Assembly: GCF_030687715.1 (NCBI RefSeq)
Contig: NZ_CP117445.1
Coordinates: 3,027,501-3,091,500 of the forward strand
Source of the DNA: Pseudomonas sp. FP2196
GTDB lineage: Bacteria; Pseudomonadota; Gammaproteobacteria; Pseudomonadales; Pseudomonadaceae
Reading direction: 5' to 3'
DNA length: 64,000 nt
Shown piece after piece: positions 54,181-62,782 of the stretch. The notes under the pieces were generated by a model. It ran no database searches. It was not told where the DNA came from and was given only the letters and a program-made list of their open reading frames with translations. The position numbers were made by a program, and so were the translations under genes. The first letter of the stretch is position 1. Every line of letters starts with the position of its first letter.

Positions 54181-55425
54181 TTGAAAAAGAACGTTCTTAT
54201 CATTGGTGCAGGAGGTGTCGCTAAGGTGGTGGCCCACAAGTGCGCACAGCATAACGATGAACTCGGTCGTATCGCTATCGCGTCGCGCAACATCTCCAAA
54301 TGCCAGGCCATCATCGATAGCGTCAAGGCCAAGGGTAGCCTCAAACAACCCGCCGACATCAAAGCCTTCTCGCTGAATGCGCTGGATGTCGAGGCGACCA
54401 AGTCGCTGATCCGCGAAACCGGATCACAGATCGTCATCAACGTCGGTTCCGCATTCCTCAACATGTCGGTACTGCGTGCCTGTATCGATACCGGCGTAGC
54501 CTATCTGGACACTGCCATTCACGAGGAGCCGGGCAAAATCTGCGAGACGCCGCCCTGGTACGGCAACTACGAGTGGAATCACCTCGAAGAGTGTAAAGAG
54601 AAGAACATCACTGCCATTCTCGGTGTGGGTTTCGACCCAGGCGTGGTCAACGCCTATGCTGCACTTGCGCAGCAACAGTATTTCGACCGAATTGAATCGA
54701 TCGATATTCTCGACGTCAATGCCGGTTCCCATGGCAAGTATTTCGCCACCAATTTCGATCCGGAAATCAATTTCCGTGAGTTCACCGGACAGGTGTGGAG
54801 CTGGCAGAACAGCCAGTGGACCAGTAACACCATGTTCGAAGTCAAGCGCACCGACGACCTGCCAGTGGTAGGGTCGCAGAACCTGTACCTGACCGGTCAC
54901 GATGAAGTGCACTCGCTGTCGAAGAATCTGGACGTGCCCAACGTGCGCTTCTGGATGAGCTTCGGCGAGCACTACATCAACGTGTTCACCGTACTCAAGA
55001 ACCTCGGCCTGCTGTCCGAGCAACCGGTCAAGACCGCCGAAGGCCTGGAGGTCGTGCCGCTGAAAGTGGTCAAGGCCGTGCTGCCTGATCCGAGTTCGCT
55101 GGCGCCCGGCTACACCGGCAAGACCTGCATCGGTGATCTGGTCAAGGGCACCAAGGATGGCCAGCCGCGTGAAGTGTTCATCTACAACGTGGCCGACCAC
55201 GAGGAAGCCTTTGCCGAAACCGACAGCCAGGGCATTTCCTATACCGCCGGCGTACCGCCTGTCGCTGCTGCCCTGCTGGTCGCCCGCGGCGAGTGGGATG
55301 TCCAGCGTATGGCCAACGTCGAGGAGCTGCCGGCTGAGCCGTTCCTCAAGGCACTGGATGTAATGGGTCTGCCGACCCGTATCAAGGATGAGAATGGAGA
55401 CCGTCCCTGGAACGGCGACGCCTAA
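54181..55425 (+). CDS. Carboxynorspermidine synthase (saccharopine dehydrogenase family)
   Basis: The 414-residue protein has an N-terminal Rossmann fold LIIGAGGVAKVVAHKCAQ and the saccharopine-dehydrogenase-like core (VGFDPGVVNAYAALAQQ, GSHGKYFATNFDPE, FTGQVW). With NADPH it reductively joins aspartate semialdehyde and a diamine. The start is TTG at 54181, which gives KKNVLIIGAGG like its relatives; AAGGAGA lies ten bases upstream. The pairing with nspC makes this assignment much stronger than the fold alone. A strong terminator follows. Confidence 0.9.
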   Translation: MKKNVLIIGAGGVAKVVAHKCAQHNDELGRIAIASRNISKCQAIIDSVKAKGSLKQPADIKAFSLNALDVEATKSLIRETGSQIVINVGSAFLNMSVLRACIDTGVAYLDTAIHEEPGKICETPPWYGNYEWNHLEECKEKNITAILGVGFDPGVVNAYAALAQQQYFDRIESIDILDVNAGSHGKYFATNFDPEINFREFTGQVWSWQNSQWTSNTMFEVKRTDDLPVVGSQNLYLTGHDEVHSLSKNLDVPNVRFWMSFGEHYINVFTVLKNLGLLSEQPVKTAEGLEVVPLKVVKAVLPDPSSLAPGYTGKTCIGDLVKGTKDGQPREVFIYNVADHEEAFAETDSQGISYTAGVPPVAAALLVARGEWDVQRMANVEELPAEPFLKALDVMGLPTRIKDENGDRPWNGDA

Positions 55426-55463
55426 GGCTCGCAACATTCAGGGGTGCTTCACTGCCTGCTCCG

Positions 55464-55491
55464 AAAACGCCGCTCATTGAGCGGCGTTTTT
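55464..55491 (+). terminator. Terminator of the carboxynorspermidine operon
   Basis: Stem AAAACGCCGCTC / GAGCGGCGTTTT (12 bp, ATT loop) followed by T, 38 bases after the stop. Confidence 0.92.
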
Positions 55492-55589
55492 GTATCTACA
55501 AAAAATCAGGACACAACTTCTGGACATTGTTGCGCTGGCTTCTTGTTCCTGACCGGTGACCCGACCTGTCTTCTCAACACTGTGTGAAC

Positions 55590-55988
55590 TCAAGCCTTGG
55601 CGATTTCCGGCATTAGCAGCCATTCAGCGCTGTCGTTCCAGACATCCATGTGGGTGATCTTGCCGTTGCGCACTTCGAAGCGATCCAGATAGCGATTACC
55701 GGAAAAACTGCGGCCATCGGACCATTCGCCGTACAAGGTACCGTTGGAATACACCACGGTGTGATCACCGCGATCCATCCAGTCGAAATTGCCCAAGGCT
55801 TTTTTTACCCAGGCATAACGGGAACCGTTGAACGCCGTGATGGCCTGTGGATCGGGCATGACCCGGCCGCCGGTGAAAGTGATCTTTACATCGGCACTCA
55901 TGAAGGTCGCGGCCCTGACGGGATCGGGCGCCATGGAGGCCTCAAGAAAGCGGCTAACAATCTGCACGTCTTTATTTTCCTGCGACAT
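55590..55988 (-). CDS. SnoaL/NTF2-like small protein
   Basis: The 132-residue protein has the cone-shaped NTF2-fold pattern: helix VQIVSRFLEASMAPDPVRAATFMSADVKITFTG in consecutive parts, FDWMDRGDHTVVYSNGTLYGEWSDGRSF, and the final YLDRFEVRNGKITHMDVWND strand pair. Family members are cyclases, isomerases or small-molecule-binding proteins. AGGAGA is seven bases before ATG 55988. It is divergent from the ABC importer at 56177 and may act on its substrate. Confidence 0.75.
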   Translation of the reverse strand: MSQENKDVQIVSRFLEASMAPDPVRAATFMSADVKITFTGGRVMPDPQAITAFNGSRYAWVKKALGNFDWMDRGDHTVVYSNGTLYGEWSDGRSFSGNRYLDRFEVRNGKITHMDVWNDSAEWLLMPEIAKA

Positions 55989-56131
55989 CGTCGAATCTCC
56001 TGACTGACTATTGATAAGCACTGGTTCGACGCCTCTGCTTAGTGCAGGGCGCGTTAATTTGGCGCGTTTAGATTCAAGTTATTTGTGCCCTCTCCCCCGG
56101 TTTTACTGGGTCGGCTGACTGGCATCCTACT

Positions 56132-56162
56132 TGCTAGCAATAATTATGCAAATGCTAGCAAT
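56132..56162 (+). promoter_or_regulatory. Tandem operator before the ABC importer
   Basis: TGCTAGCAAT occurs at 56132-56141 and 56153-56162, exactly 21 bases (two helical turns) apart. Each copy contains the TGCTAGCA palindrome. They lie between the likely promoter and the ribosome binding site of the importer, which suits a repressor, perhaps the GntR protein at 61976. Confidence 0.6.
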
Positions 56163-56176
56163 CAGGAGAATGATCA

Positions 56177-57364
56177 ATGGCCTTCCCGCTTTTAAACCTG
56201 CAGCGTCTTGTGTTTCCCGTGGCTGCGGCAGTCACGCTCAATGTGGCTTTGTCTGGTGGCGCCCAAGCGGCCGAGCCTGCAATCAAGGTTGGTCTTGTCG
56301 CTGCTCTGTCGGGGCAGTCGGCGAAATCCGGCGAGGCGCTGACTCGCGGCCTGACCATCGCCATCGATGAAGTAAACGCCAAGGGTGGCGTGCTCGGCCG
56401 ACCACTCGAGCTGGTGCGCCGCGACGACGAAAGTAATCCGTCCAAAGGCATGCTGGCGGCACGCGAGTTGGTTCAGCGCGAGAAAGTCACCGTGCTCTTC
56501 GGTGGGCTGGACACCCCGGTCTCCCTGGCCATCGTGCCTCTGGCCAACCAGCTGAAAGTGCCGTTCATGGGCATCTGGGCCGCCGGCACGAAAATCACCG
56601 AGAACGGTGCCGCGGATAACTATGTGTTCCGTGTCTCGGCCGTCGATGAACTGGTGGATGAAGCGCTGGTGAAATACGGCGCCGAGAAAGGCATGAAGAA
56701 GCCGGGGATGATCCTCATCAATAACCCGTGGGGTGAATCCAATGAAGCGGGCTTCAAGCGCGCCCTAGAAAAGCGCGGGCTGGCCAATGCCGGCGTCGAG
56801 CGTATCCAGGACAGCGACCTCGATGTGGTGCCACAGCTCACTCGCCTCAAAAACGCCGGGGCCGACACCCTGCTGATGGTCGGCAACGTCGGCCCGTCAG
56901 CGCAAGTGGTCAAGTCTCTGGATCGCATGGGTTGGGACGTGCCGGTGGTGTCGCACTGGGGGCCGGCCGGTGGCCGCTTCGGTGAATTGGCCGGCCCGAA
57001 CGCTTCGCGGGTGCATTTCATCCAGACCTACGTGTTCACAGAACACAACAGCGTCAAGGGCGATGCGGTATTCGCCGCTCTGAAAAAAACCTATCCGCAG
57101 ATCAAAGGCCTGGCCGACGTCACACCCGCCGTGGGCATTGCCAATGCTTACGACGCGCTGCACTTGAGTGCTCTGGCCATTGAAAAGGCAGGCAAGACCG
57201 ATGGTCCTGCCGTGCGCAACGGCTTCTATGCGATTGAGGGTTATGAGGGCCTGATCAAGCACTATCAGCAGCCTTTTACAGCCAAAAAACATGACGCGCT
57301 GGGGCCGGACGACTATCTGTTCACTCATTTCGTCGACGACCAGATCGTTCCACTCAAGCCATGA
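56177..57364 (+). CDS. ABC importer periplasmic binding protein (branched-chain amino acid type)
   Basis: The 395-residue protein has a signal peptide cleaved near AQA-AE (31-32), then the type I periplasmic-binding fold: IKVGLVAALSGQSAKSGEA, GGVLGRPLELVRRDDESNP, TVLFGGLDTPVSLAIVPLA and VVSHWGPAGGRF. This is the LivK/HAAT class that also binds aromatic and amide compounds. GGAG precedes the start. It is first of an operon with the permeases, ATPases and an amidohydrolase, so the ligand is probably the amidohydrolase substrate or a precursor. Confidence 0.88.
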   Translation: MAFPLLNLQRLVFPVAAAVTLNVALSGGAQAAEPAIKVGLVAALSGQSAKSGEALTRGLTIAIDEVNAKGGVLGRPLELVRRDDESNPSKGMLAARELVQREKVTVLFGGLDTPVSLAIVPLANQLKVPFMGIWAAGTKITENGAADNYVFRVSAVDELVDEALVKYGAEKGMKKPGMILINNPWGESNEAGFKRALEKRGLANAGVERIQDSDLDVVPQLTRLKNAGADTLLMVGNVGPSAQVVKSLDRMGWDVPVVSHWGPAGGRFGELAGPNASRVHFIQTYVFTEHNSVKGDAVFAALKKTYPQIKGLADVTPAVGIANAYDALHLSALAIEKAGKTDGPAVRNGFYAIEGYEGLIKHYQQPFTAKKHDALGPDDYLFTHFVDDQIVPLKP

Positions 57365-57374
57365 GGAGTTCGCC

Positions 57375-58244
57375 ATGTTCACCGCTGCCATCGTCACCGG
57401 CCTTGGGCTAGGTAGTATGTACGCCCTGCTGGCGCTGGGTTTTCACCTGACCTATGTGGTTTCACGCACCGTCAACTTCGCTCAAGGCAGTGCCATGATG
57501 GTCGGCGCCGTGCTGGGCTACACCTTCTGCATTACCTGGGGATGGTCGATGTGGCTGGCACTGCCGGCCACGCTGATCCTCAGTGCGCTCTATGGCCTGG
57601 TGATCGAGCGCTGGCTGGTGCGGCCGTTTCACAGTCGTGGATCGCAGGCATGGCTGATGGCAACGGTGGCCGGCGGCATTCTGGTAGATAACCTGGCGTT
57701 GTTTACCTTCGGCAAGGAGCCTCGGCAATTCACCAGCAGTCTGCTCAACGTCAATGTCGAACTGGCAGGCGCCAGTGTTGGCGCTCTGCAACTGTTGATC
57801 CCCGTGGCCGGCGCAACCATCGCGCTCGCGCTATTTCTGGTGCGGCGCTACACCCGGCTGGGCAAGGTGCTGGAAGCCTGCGTGCAAAATCCACGTGCGG
57901 CCATGCTGATGGGCATCAACGTCAATCGGGTGGTTGCCATCGCGTTTGCCATCTCAACCGTCTTCGCGGCCCTGGCGGGTCTGCTGATTGCGCCCCTGTT
58001 CAGCGTCAATGCCGAGATGGGTTTGCTGTTCGGCCTCAAGGCGTTCGCCGTGGCGATCCTTGGCGGAATTACCAGCGCCGGCGGGGTGTTTGCCGCCGGG
58101 TTGTTGTTCGGTCTCTCGGAGGCGCTGATCACCCTGTATTTCGGCTCGGCCTTCACGCAGATATTGACCTTCGCCCTGGTGATTCTGGCGTTGGCGATCC
58201 GTCCAAACGGCCTGTTCGGCAGTCAGGCACTGGTGAAAGTATGA
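57375..58244 (+). CDS. ABC importer permease (LivH type)
   Basis: The 289-residue permease has about eight membrane segments with the LivH signatures GLGLGSMYALLALGFHLTYVVSRTVNFAQG near the start in consecutive parts, and the ABC contact region ENPRAA-like VQNPRAAMLMGINVNRV. The start at 57375 has GAGGAG upstream; a longer frame runs back into the preceding gene. It overlaps the next gene as ATGA. Confidence 0.9.
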   Translation: MFTAAIVTGLGLGSMYALLALGFHLTYVVSRTVNFAQGSAMMVGAVLGYTFCITWGWSMWLALPATLILSALYGLVIERWLVRPFHSRGSQAWLMATVAGGILVDNLALFTFGKEPRQFTSSLLNVNVELAGASVGALQLLIPVAGATIALALFLVRRYTRLGKVLEACVQNPRAAMLMGINVNRVVAIAFAISTVFAALAGLLIAPLFSVNAEMGLLFGLKAFAVAILGGITSAGGVFAAGLLFGLSEALITLYFGSAFTQILTFALVILALAIRPNGLFGSQALVKV

Positions 58245-60733
58245 ATGACTTCAAAACTCTGCTCGGCCCGGTGTTCATCGCGTTGCTGGCGCTGCTCTGC
58301 GTTGTCATGGCGTTCACGCTAGACAGCTATTCCCTCTTGGTCTTCACCCTCTGCGCGCTCGCGGCAGTGGTCGGTGTTGGGCTCAATATATTGATTGGCC
58401 TCAGTGGCCAGATCTCCTTCGGCCATATCGCGTTTTATGCCATTGGCGCCTATGTGTCGGCGCTACTGACCATCGCGGGCTGGCCGCTGTGGCTCGCGAT
58501 GCCGGTGACAGCTGTCGTCACAGGCCTGATCGGTGCGTTGCTGGCGATTCCTGCCTTGCGCGTCAGCGGCCCTTATCTGGCGATGATCACCATCGCGTTT
58601 GCCTTCATCGTCCATCACAGCCTGATCGAATGGCGTGACGTCACCGGTGGTTCCAATGGGTTGATGGGCATTCCGTTGCCTGTATTCGCCGGTCTCGACC
58701 CGGCCATCCTGTTGGCGCTGATTGCCGCAGCCTTGATGATCGGCGCCCTCGCCTTTTATCAACGTCTGCGCCACAGCGGCTTTGGCAAAGCCATGCGCGC
58801 CGTCAAGGCTTCGGAAATTGCCGCCCGCTCGCTGGGGTTCAATCCGGTTTTGAGCAAGACTCTGGCCTTCGCCCTGTCGGCCGCACTGACCGGTCTGGCG
58901 GGTGCTGTGCTGGCGCCACTATTGATGTTTATCAACCCTGAATCCTTTCCGTTTTCGCAGTCGATCCTGTTCGTACTGGCCGTCATTGTCGGTGGCAGCG
59001 GGACATTGTTTGGCCCATTGCTGGGTGCGTTGCTGATTGTGCTGGTGCCGGAGTTGCTCTCGGATTTCGCCGAATATCGCCTGTTGATTTTCTCTGCCCT
59101 GCTCCTGGTAGTGCTGTGGATCGCACCCAACGGCCTATTGGGCGCTCTCGCTCGTCGCTGGATCAAACCCACGCACTTGGTGCCACCCAACACGACCAAT
59201 CAAGCGAGGCTGGCCGTGCATCTGCAAAGTCGTGGGCGCTCGAGCGGTTTACGCGTCACCGACATCGGCATTCGCTTCGGCGGCGTCCAGGCCGCGCAGC
59301 ACGTAAGTCTGCACGCCCCCGCCGCCAGCATCACCAGCATTATCGGGCCCAACGGTGCAGGCAAAACCACGGTGCTGAACATGATCAGTGGCTTCTACAC
59401 GCCTGACAGTGGCCAGATTGAACTGCAAACGGGCCTGGCCGGCTTGCCCGCCTGGAAAACGGCTCGCGCCGGGATTGCCCGCACTTACCAGACCACTCAG
59501 TTGTTCGGCGATATGTCGGTACTCGACAATCTGCTGGTGGCCATGCAGAAAGGCCGCCTCGGATCGCCGTTCAGGCTGTGCAGTGCCGAGCAACGCGACC
59601 TCGCCCTGGATCTGCTGGCATTGGTCGGCTATCGCGGCGCGGTCAACATCGCCGCCGAGGACTTGCCCCACGTGGACCGTCGTCTGGTGGAGATTGCCCG
59701 GGCATTGGCGACCGCCCCGGCGGTGCTGCTCCTCGACGAACCCGCCGCTGGCCTGAGCCGACGCGACACCGATGACCTGGCGCTGCTGCTGCGCAAACTG
59801 GCGGATTTCGGCTTGACGATCATTCTGGTCGAGCACGACATGGCGTTGGTCATGTCGGTATCGGAACGCCTGCTGGTGCTGGACGCGGGCAAGCCGATCG
59901 CCTTCGGTACACCGGCCGAAATTCGTCAGAACAAACAGGTCATAGCCGCCTATCTGGGTGGGACCGACTATCAGGCGACGCCACGTGAACAGGCATGGGA
60001 TGGCAGTCGCGACGCGCGGTTATACGTCAAGGATCTGGTGATCGATTACGGCGCTGCGCCGGTGGTCAACAAGGTCAACCTCGTGGTCAATCCCGGTGAG
60101 ATGGTGGCGATCCTGGGCGCCAACGGCGCGGGTAAATCGAGCATCTTGCAGTGTCTGGCCGGGCTGCATCGGGCCGCCAGCGGCAGCATCCTGCTGGACA
60201 ATGAAAACATCGAGATGGCCAGCGCCAGTGGCATCGCCGGCAAGGGCCTGGCACTGGTTCCGGAAGGTCGCCAGGTATTCCCGTACCTGACGGTGCGCGA
60301 CAACCTGTTGCTGGGTGGCTATTCGCGACGCGAAGCAATCGATACCGACGCCGAAGTAGAGGCGATCCTGCGGCGCTTCCCGCGCTTGCGCGACCGCATC
60401 GACAGCCCGGCAGGCCTGCTGTCCGGTGGCGAACAGCAAATGGTTGCCGTGGGCCGCGGCTTGATGGCCAAACCCAAAATATTGCTGCTCGACGAACCGT
60501 CGCTGGGCCTCTCCCCGGCCATGATCGGCGAACTGTACGACGCCTTGGCAGCCTTGCGTGACGATGGTGTGACCTTGTTGTTGGTGGACCAAATGGCCAA
60601 CCTTGCCTTGCAAGTCGCCGATCGGGCATACGTGCTGGAAACCGGCTGCATCGTCAAATCCGGCAGCGCCGCGCAGTTGCGCGGCGACAATGAACTCGCT
60701 GCCGCGTATCTGGGTGAAGGAGTCAGTGCATGA
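58241..60733 (+). CDS. Fused ABC importer permease and two ATPases (LivM-LivG-LivF)
   Basis: The 830-residue protein combines three subunits normally encoded apart. Residues 1-300 are a LivM-type permease. Residues 338-575 are a LivG-type ATPase with Walker A GPNGAGKT at 369-376 and Walker B LLLDEP at 496-501. Residues 595-830 are a LivF-type ATPase with Walker A GANGAGKS at 626-633, signature LSGGEQ at 728-733 and Walker B LLLDEP at 748-753. The signature of the first ATPase is degenerate (LPHVDRR at 475-481). Its frame is unbroken. Confidence 0.9.
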   Translation: MNDFKTLLGPVFIALLALLCVVMAFTLDSYSLLVFTLCALAAVVGVGLNILIGLSGQISFGHIAFYAIGAYVSALLTIAGWPLWLAMPVTAVVTGLIGALLAIPALRVSGPYLAMITIAFAFIVHHSLIEWRDVTGGSNGLMGIPLPVFAGLDPAILLALIAAALMIGALAFYQRLRHSGFGKAMRAVKASEIAARSLGFNPVLSKTLAFALSAALTGLAGAVLAPLLMFINPESFPFSQSILFVLAVIVGGSGTLFGPLLGALLIVLVPELLSDFAEYRLLIFSALLLVVLWIAPNGLLGALARRWIKPTHLVPPNTTNQARLAVHLQSRGRSSGLRVTDIGIRFGGVQAAQHVSLHAPAASITSIIGPNGAGKTTVLNMISGFYTPDSGQIELQTGLAGLPAWKTARAGIARTYQTTQLFGDMSVLDNLLVAMQKGRLGSPFRLCSAEQRDLALDLLALVGYRGAVNIAAEDLPHVDRRLVEIARALATAPAVLLLDEPAAGLSRRDTDDLALLLRKLADFGLTIILVEHDMALVMSVSERLLVLDAGKPIAFGTPAEIRQNKQVIAAYLGGTDYQATPREQAWDGSRDARLYVKDLVIDYGAAPVVNKVNLVVNPGEMVAILGANGAGKSSILQCLAGLHRAASGSILLDNENIEMASASGIAGKGLALVPEGRQVFPYLTVRDNLLLGGYSRREAIDTDAEVEAILRRFPRLRDRIDSPAGLLSGGEQQMVAVGRGLMAKPKILLLDEPSLGLSPAMIGELYDALAALRDDGVTLLLVDQMANLALQVADRAYVLETGCIVKSGSAAQLRGDNELAAAYLGEGVSA

Positions 60734-61956
60734 GTGCCCTGAAAATCATTAATGCGCGCATCGGCGAAAACACCTCTGCGAGCGCGGTGTTGTATATCGA
60801 GAACGGCTATTTCGTCCCGGCCTTCAACCCGGCCACAACCGCATGGGAAACCCTCGACCTGCAAGGTCACCTGTTACTGCCGGGGCTGATCGAGACCCAT
60901 ATCCATCTGGACAAGGCGTGCATCATGCAGCGCTGCCATTTGCAGCAAGGCACGCTGGCCGAGGCGATTGTCCAGACAAGGGCGGCTAAAGCCGAATTCA
61001 CCGAGCAAGACATCTATCTGCGCGGTGCACAGGTGCTGGACAAGGCAATCCTGCAGGGCACCACCTTCATGCGCACCCATGTCGAACTTGACCCCCAGAT
61101 CGGGCTGATCGGCTTCAATGCGATCCGACGCCTGCAGACCGATTACGCCTGGGCGATCACGCTGCAAGTCTGTGTATTCCCTCAAGAAGGGCTACTCAAC
61201 AACCCCGGCACCGAAGCCCTGCTCTGCCAGGCGCTGGAGAGCGGCGCCACGGTGCTTGGCGGCTGCCCCTACATGGACAGTGATCCTCATGGGCAGATTC
61301 AGCGCCTGTTCGAACTGGCCGTGGCTTACGATTGTGATCTGGACTTGCACCTGGATTTCGATCTGAATCCTGAAGGCATGACCGTGATGGAAGTGGCCCG
61401 CTGTACACAATGGCATGATTGGGGCGGTCGAGTGACCATCGGCCATGTCACCAAACTGTCGACGTTGCCCCGTGAACAACTGATGGAGCTGGGCCGGCAG
61501 TTGGCGGACGTTGGCGTGCAGGTCACCTGCCTGCCCAGCACCGACCTGTTCCTGATGGGGCGCGATGCCTTTCATAACAAACCACGCGGTCTTGCACCCT
61601 TGGCTCAGTTGCACGCCTGCGGGGTGACCTGCTCGGTCTCGACCAACAACATCGGCAACCCGTTCACGCCCTATGGCGACGCTTCGCTGATTCGCCAGGC
61701 CAACCTGTTCGCCAACGTCAGTCAGATGGGCACTGTGCCGGAGTTGCTGCAATGCCTGGCATGGGTGTCCGGCGAATCGGCACGCCTGCTACGCCTGACG
61801 GATTACGGCCTGCTACCCGGTTGCCGTGCAGATTTCATCGTCTTCGACGCGCCTTCACCGGCAGCGGTGATCGCCGAGATCAACGCGCCGTTAATGGGCT
61901 ACAAGGCTGGACGTCAAACGTTTAGCAGGCCAGCAGGGGTATTACTCAAGCCATAG
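60730..61956 (+). CDS. Amidohydrolase, cytosine-deaminase-like
   Basis: The 408-residue TIM-barrel metal hydrolase has the ETHIHLDKA motif (H57, H59 region) on strand 1, THVELDP, the DLDLHLDFD strand and GHVTKL. On strand 8, where cytosine deaminase has its catalytic Asp in a GHDDVFDPW-like stretch, this protein reads STNNIGNPFTPYGD, so the equivalent residue appears to be Asn. It overlaps the fused transporter gene as ATGA. The substrate is probably a nitrogen heterocycle or cyclic amide brought in by the transporter. Confidence 0.8.
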   Translation: MSALKIINARIGENTSASAVLYIENGYFVPAFNPATTAWETLDLQGHLLLPGLIETHIHLDKACIMQRCHLQQGTLAEAIVQTRAAKAEFTEQDIYLRGAQVLDKAILQGTTFMRTHVELDPQIGLIGFNAIRRLQTDYAWAITLQVCVFPQEGLLNNPGTEALLCQALESGATVLGGCPYMDSDPHGQIQRLFELAVAYDCDLDLHLDFDLNPEGMTVMEVARCTQWHDWGGRVTIGHVTKLSTLPREQLMELGRQLADVGVQVTCLPSTDLFLMGRDAFHNKPRGLAPLAQLHACGVTCSVSTNNIGNPFTPYGDASLIRQANLFANVSQMGTVPELLQCLAWVSGESARLLRLTDYGLLPGCRADFIVFDAPSPAAVIAEINAPLMGYKAGRQTFSRPAGVLLKP

Positions 61957-61975
61957 CGTGGCTTGCGGCAATATT

Positions 61976-62668
61976 TCAGTCGCTCAACGCCTGCTTGAGG
62001 TTGAACTCTTCAGGCGCTGACTCTTCCAGGGCCAGTTGCCCTTCCAGTTCGTCCAGGTGTTCGATCATGACCCTGACTGCCGTGGCGGTATCACCCGCTT
62101 CCAGCGCCGTGATGATTTCCTGGTGTTCATCGGACGCGCAGGACGGTACGTCGTTACGCTGATACAACGCGACGATCAATGAACTACGCACCATCAGGTT
62201 GGCGAGGATATCGCTGAGCACGGTATTGCCGCTGAGCTCGCCCAGCATCAAGTGAAACTCACTCAGTTCCCTGACGATGGCGCGGCGGTCGGTGTCGTTG
62301 GTGGCCTTGCGTTCGTTGTTCATGTGGCTGGCCACGCGCTGGCGCTGTTTGCGCATGACCGCCGGGGTGATCGCTTCGACAATGGCCCGCTCGATGGCCC
62401 GCCGAGCGCTGAATATATCCTTTGCCTCGCGCGCGGTTGGCTGAGCCACCATGGCGCCTCGGTTGGCTTCGATGGTCACGACTTTTTGCATGGCCAGACG
62501 CTGCAACGCGACTTGCACATGATTGCGGTTGGCTTGCAGCGTTTCGACAATCTGCGCTTCGATCAATCGCGTACCAGGCGGCAGGCGATGCTGGGCGATG
62601 GCCTTGTACAACGCATCGACGATGCGCTGGACCTCAAGCTGTTTGGCGGTGACTGTGGTCAAGCCCAT
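61976..62668 (-). CDS. GntR-family regulator with FCD domain
   Basis: The 230-residue protein has an N-terminal winged helix (PPGTRLIEAQIVETLQANRNHVQVALQRLAMQKVV, recognition helix about 46-64, given here in two family blocks) and a C-terminal FCD ligand domain. The His residues in SEFHLMLGE, DEHQEIITAL and MIEHLDEL would bind a metal. It lies between the convergent amidohydrolase and the GGT gene and probably controls both units. Its 5' end is 114 bases from the GGT stop. Confidence 0.87.
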   Translation of the reverse strand: MGLTTVTAKQLEVQRIVDALYKAIAQHRLPPGTRLIEAQIVETLQANRNHVQVALQRLAMQKVVTIEANRGAMVAQPTAREAKDIFSARRAIERAIVEAITPAVMRKQRQRVASHMNNERKATNDTDRRAIVRELSEFHLMLGELSGNTVLSDILANLMVRSSLIVALYQRNDVPSCASDEHQEIITALEAGDTATAVRVMIEHLDELEGQLALEESAPEEFNLKQALSD

Positions 62669-62696
62669 CCTTTCCTCTTTTTCCCAAAGGCTTCAT

Positions 62697-62760
62697 GCCG
62701 TCGCGCAAGACTGCGGACGGCGAGCAATGGGCGGCATTATCCGCCAGCCGCCCGGGCGGC
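62697..62760. other. GC-rich dyads between the GGT and GntR genes
   Basis: Two inverted repeats: GCCGTC / GACGGC at about 62697-62727, and the perfect palindrome GCCGCCCGGGCGGC at 62747-62760. They follow the GGT stop on the minus strand but lack a T-run, so termination is only possible. Confidence 0.35.
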
Positions 62761-62782
62761 GGCAAACCTTGTGACAGGCAGC

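Noticed and set aside
54424..55437. Minus-strand open frame of 337 codons
   Set aside because: It is antisense to the carboxynorspermidine synthase and overlaps no independent signals.
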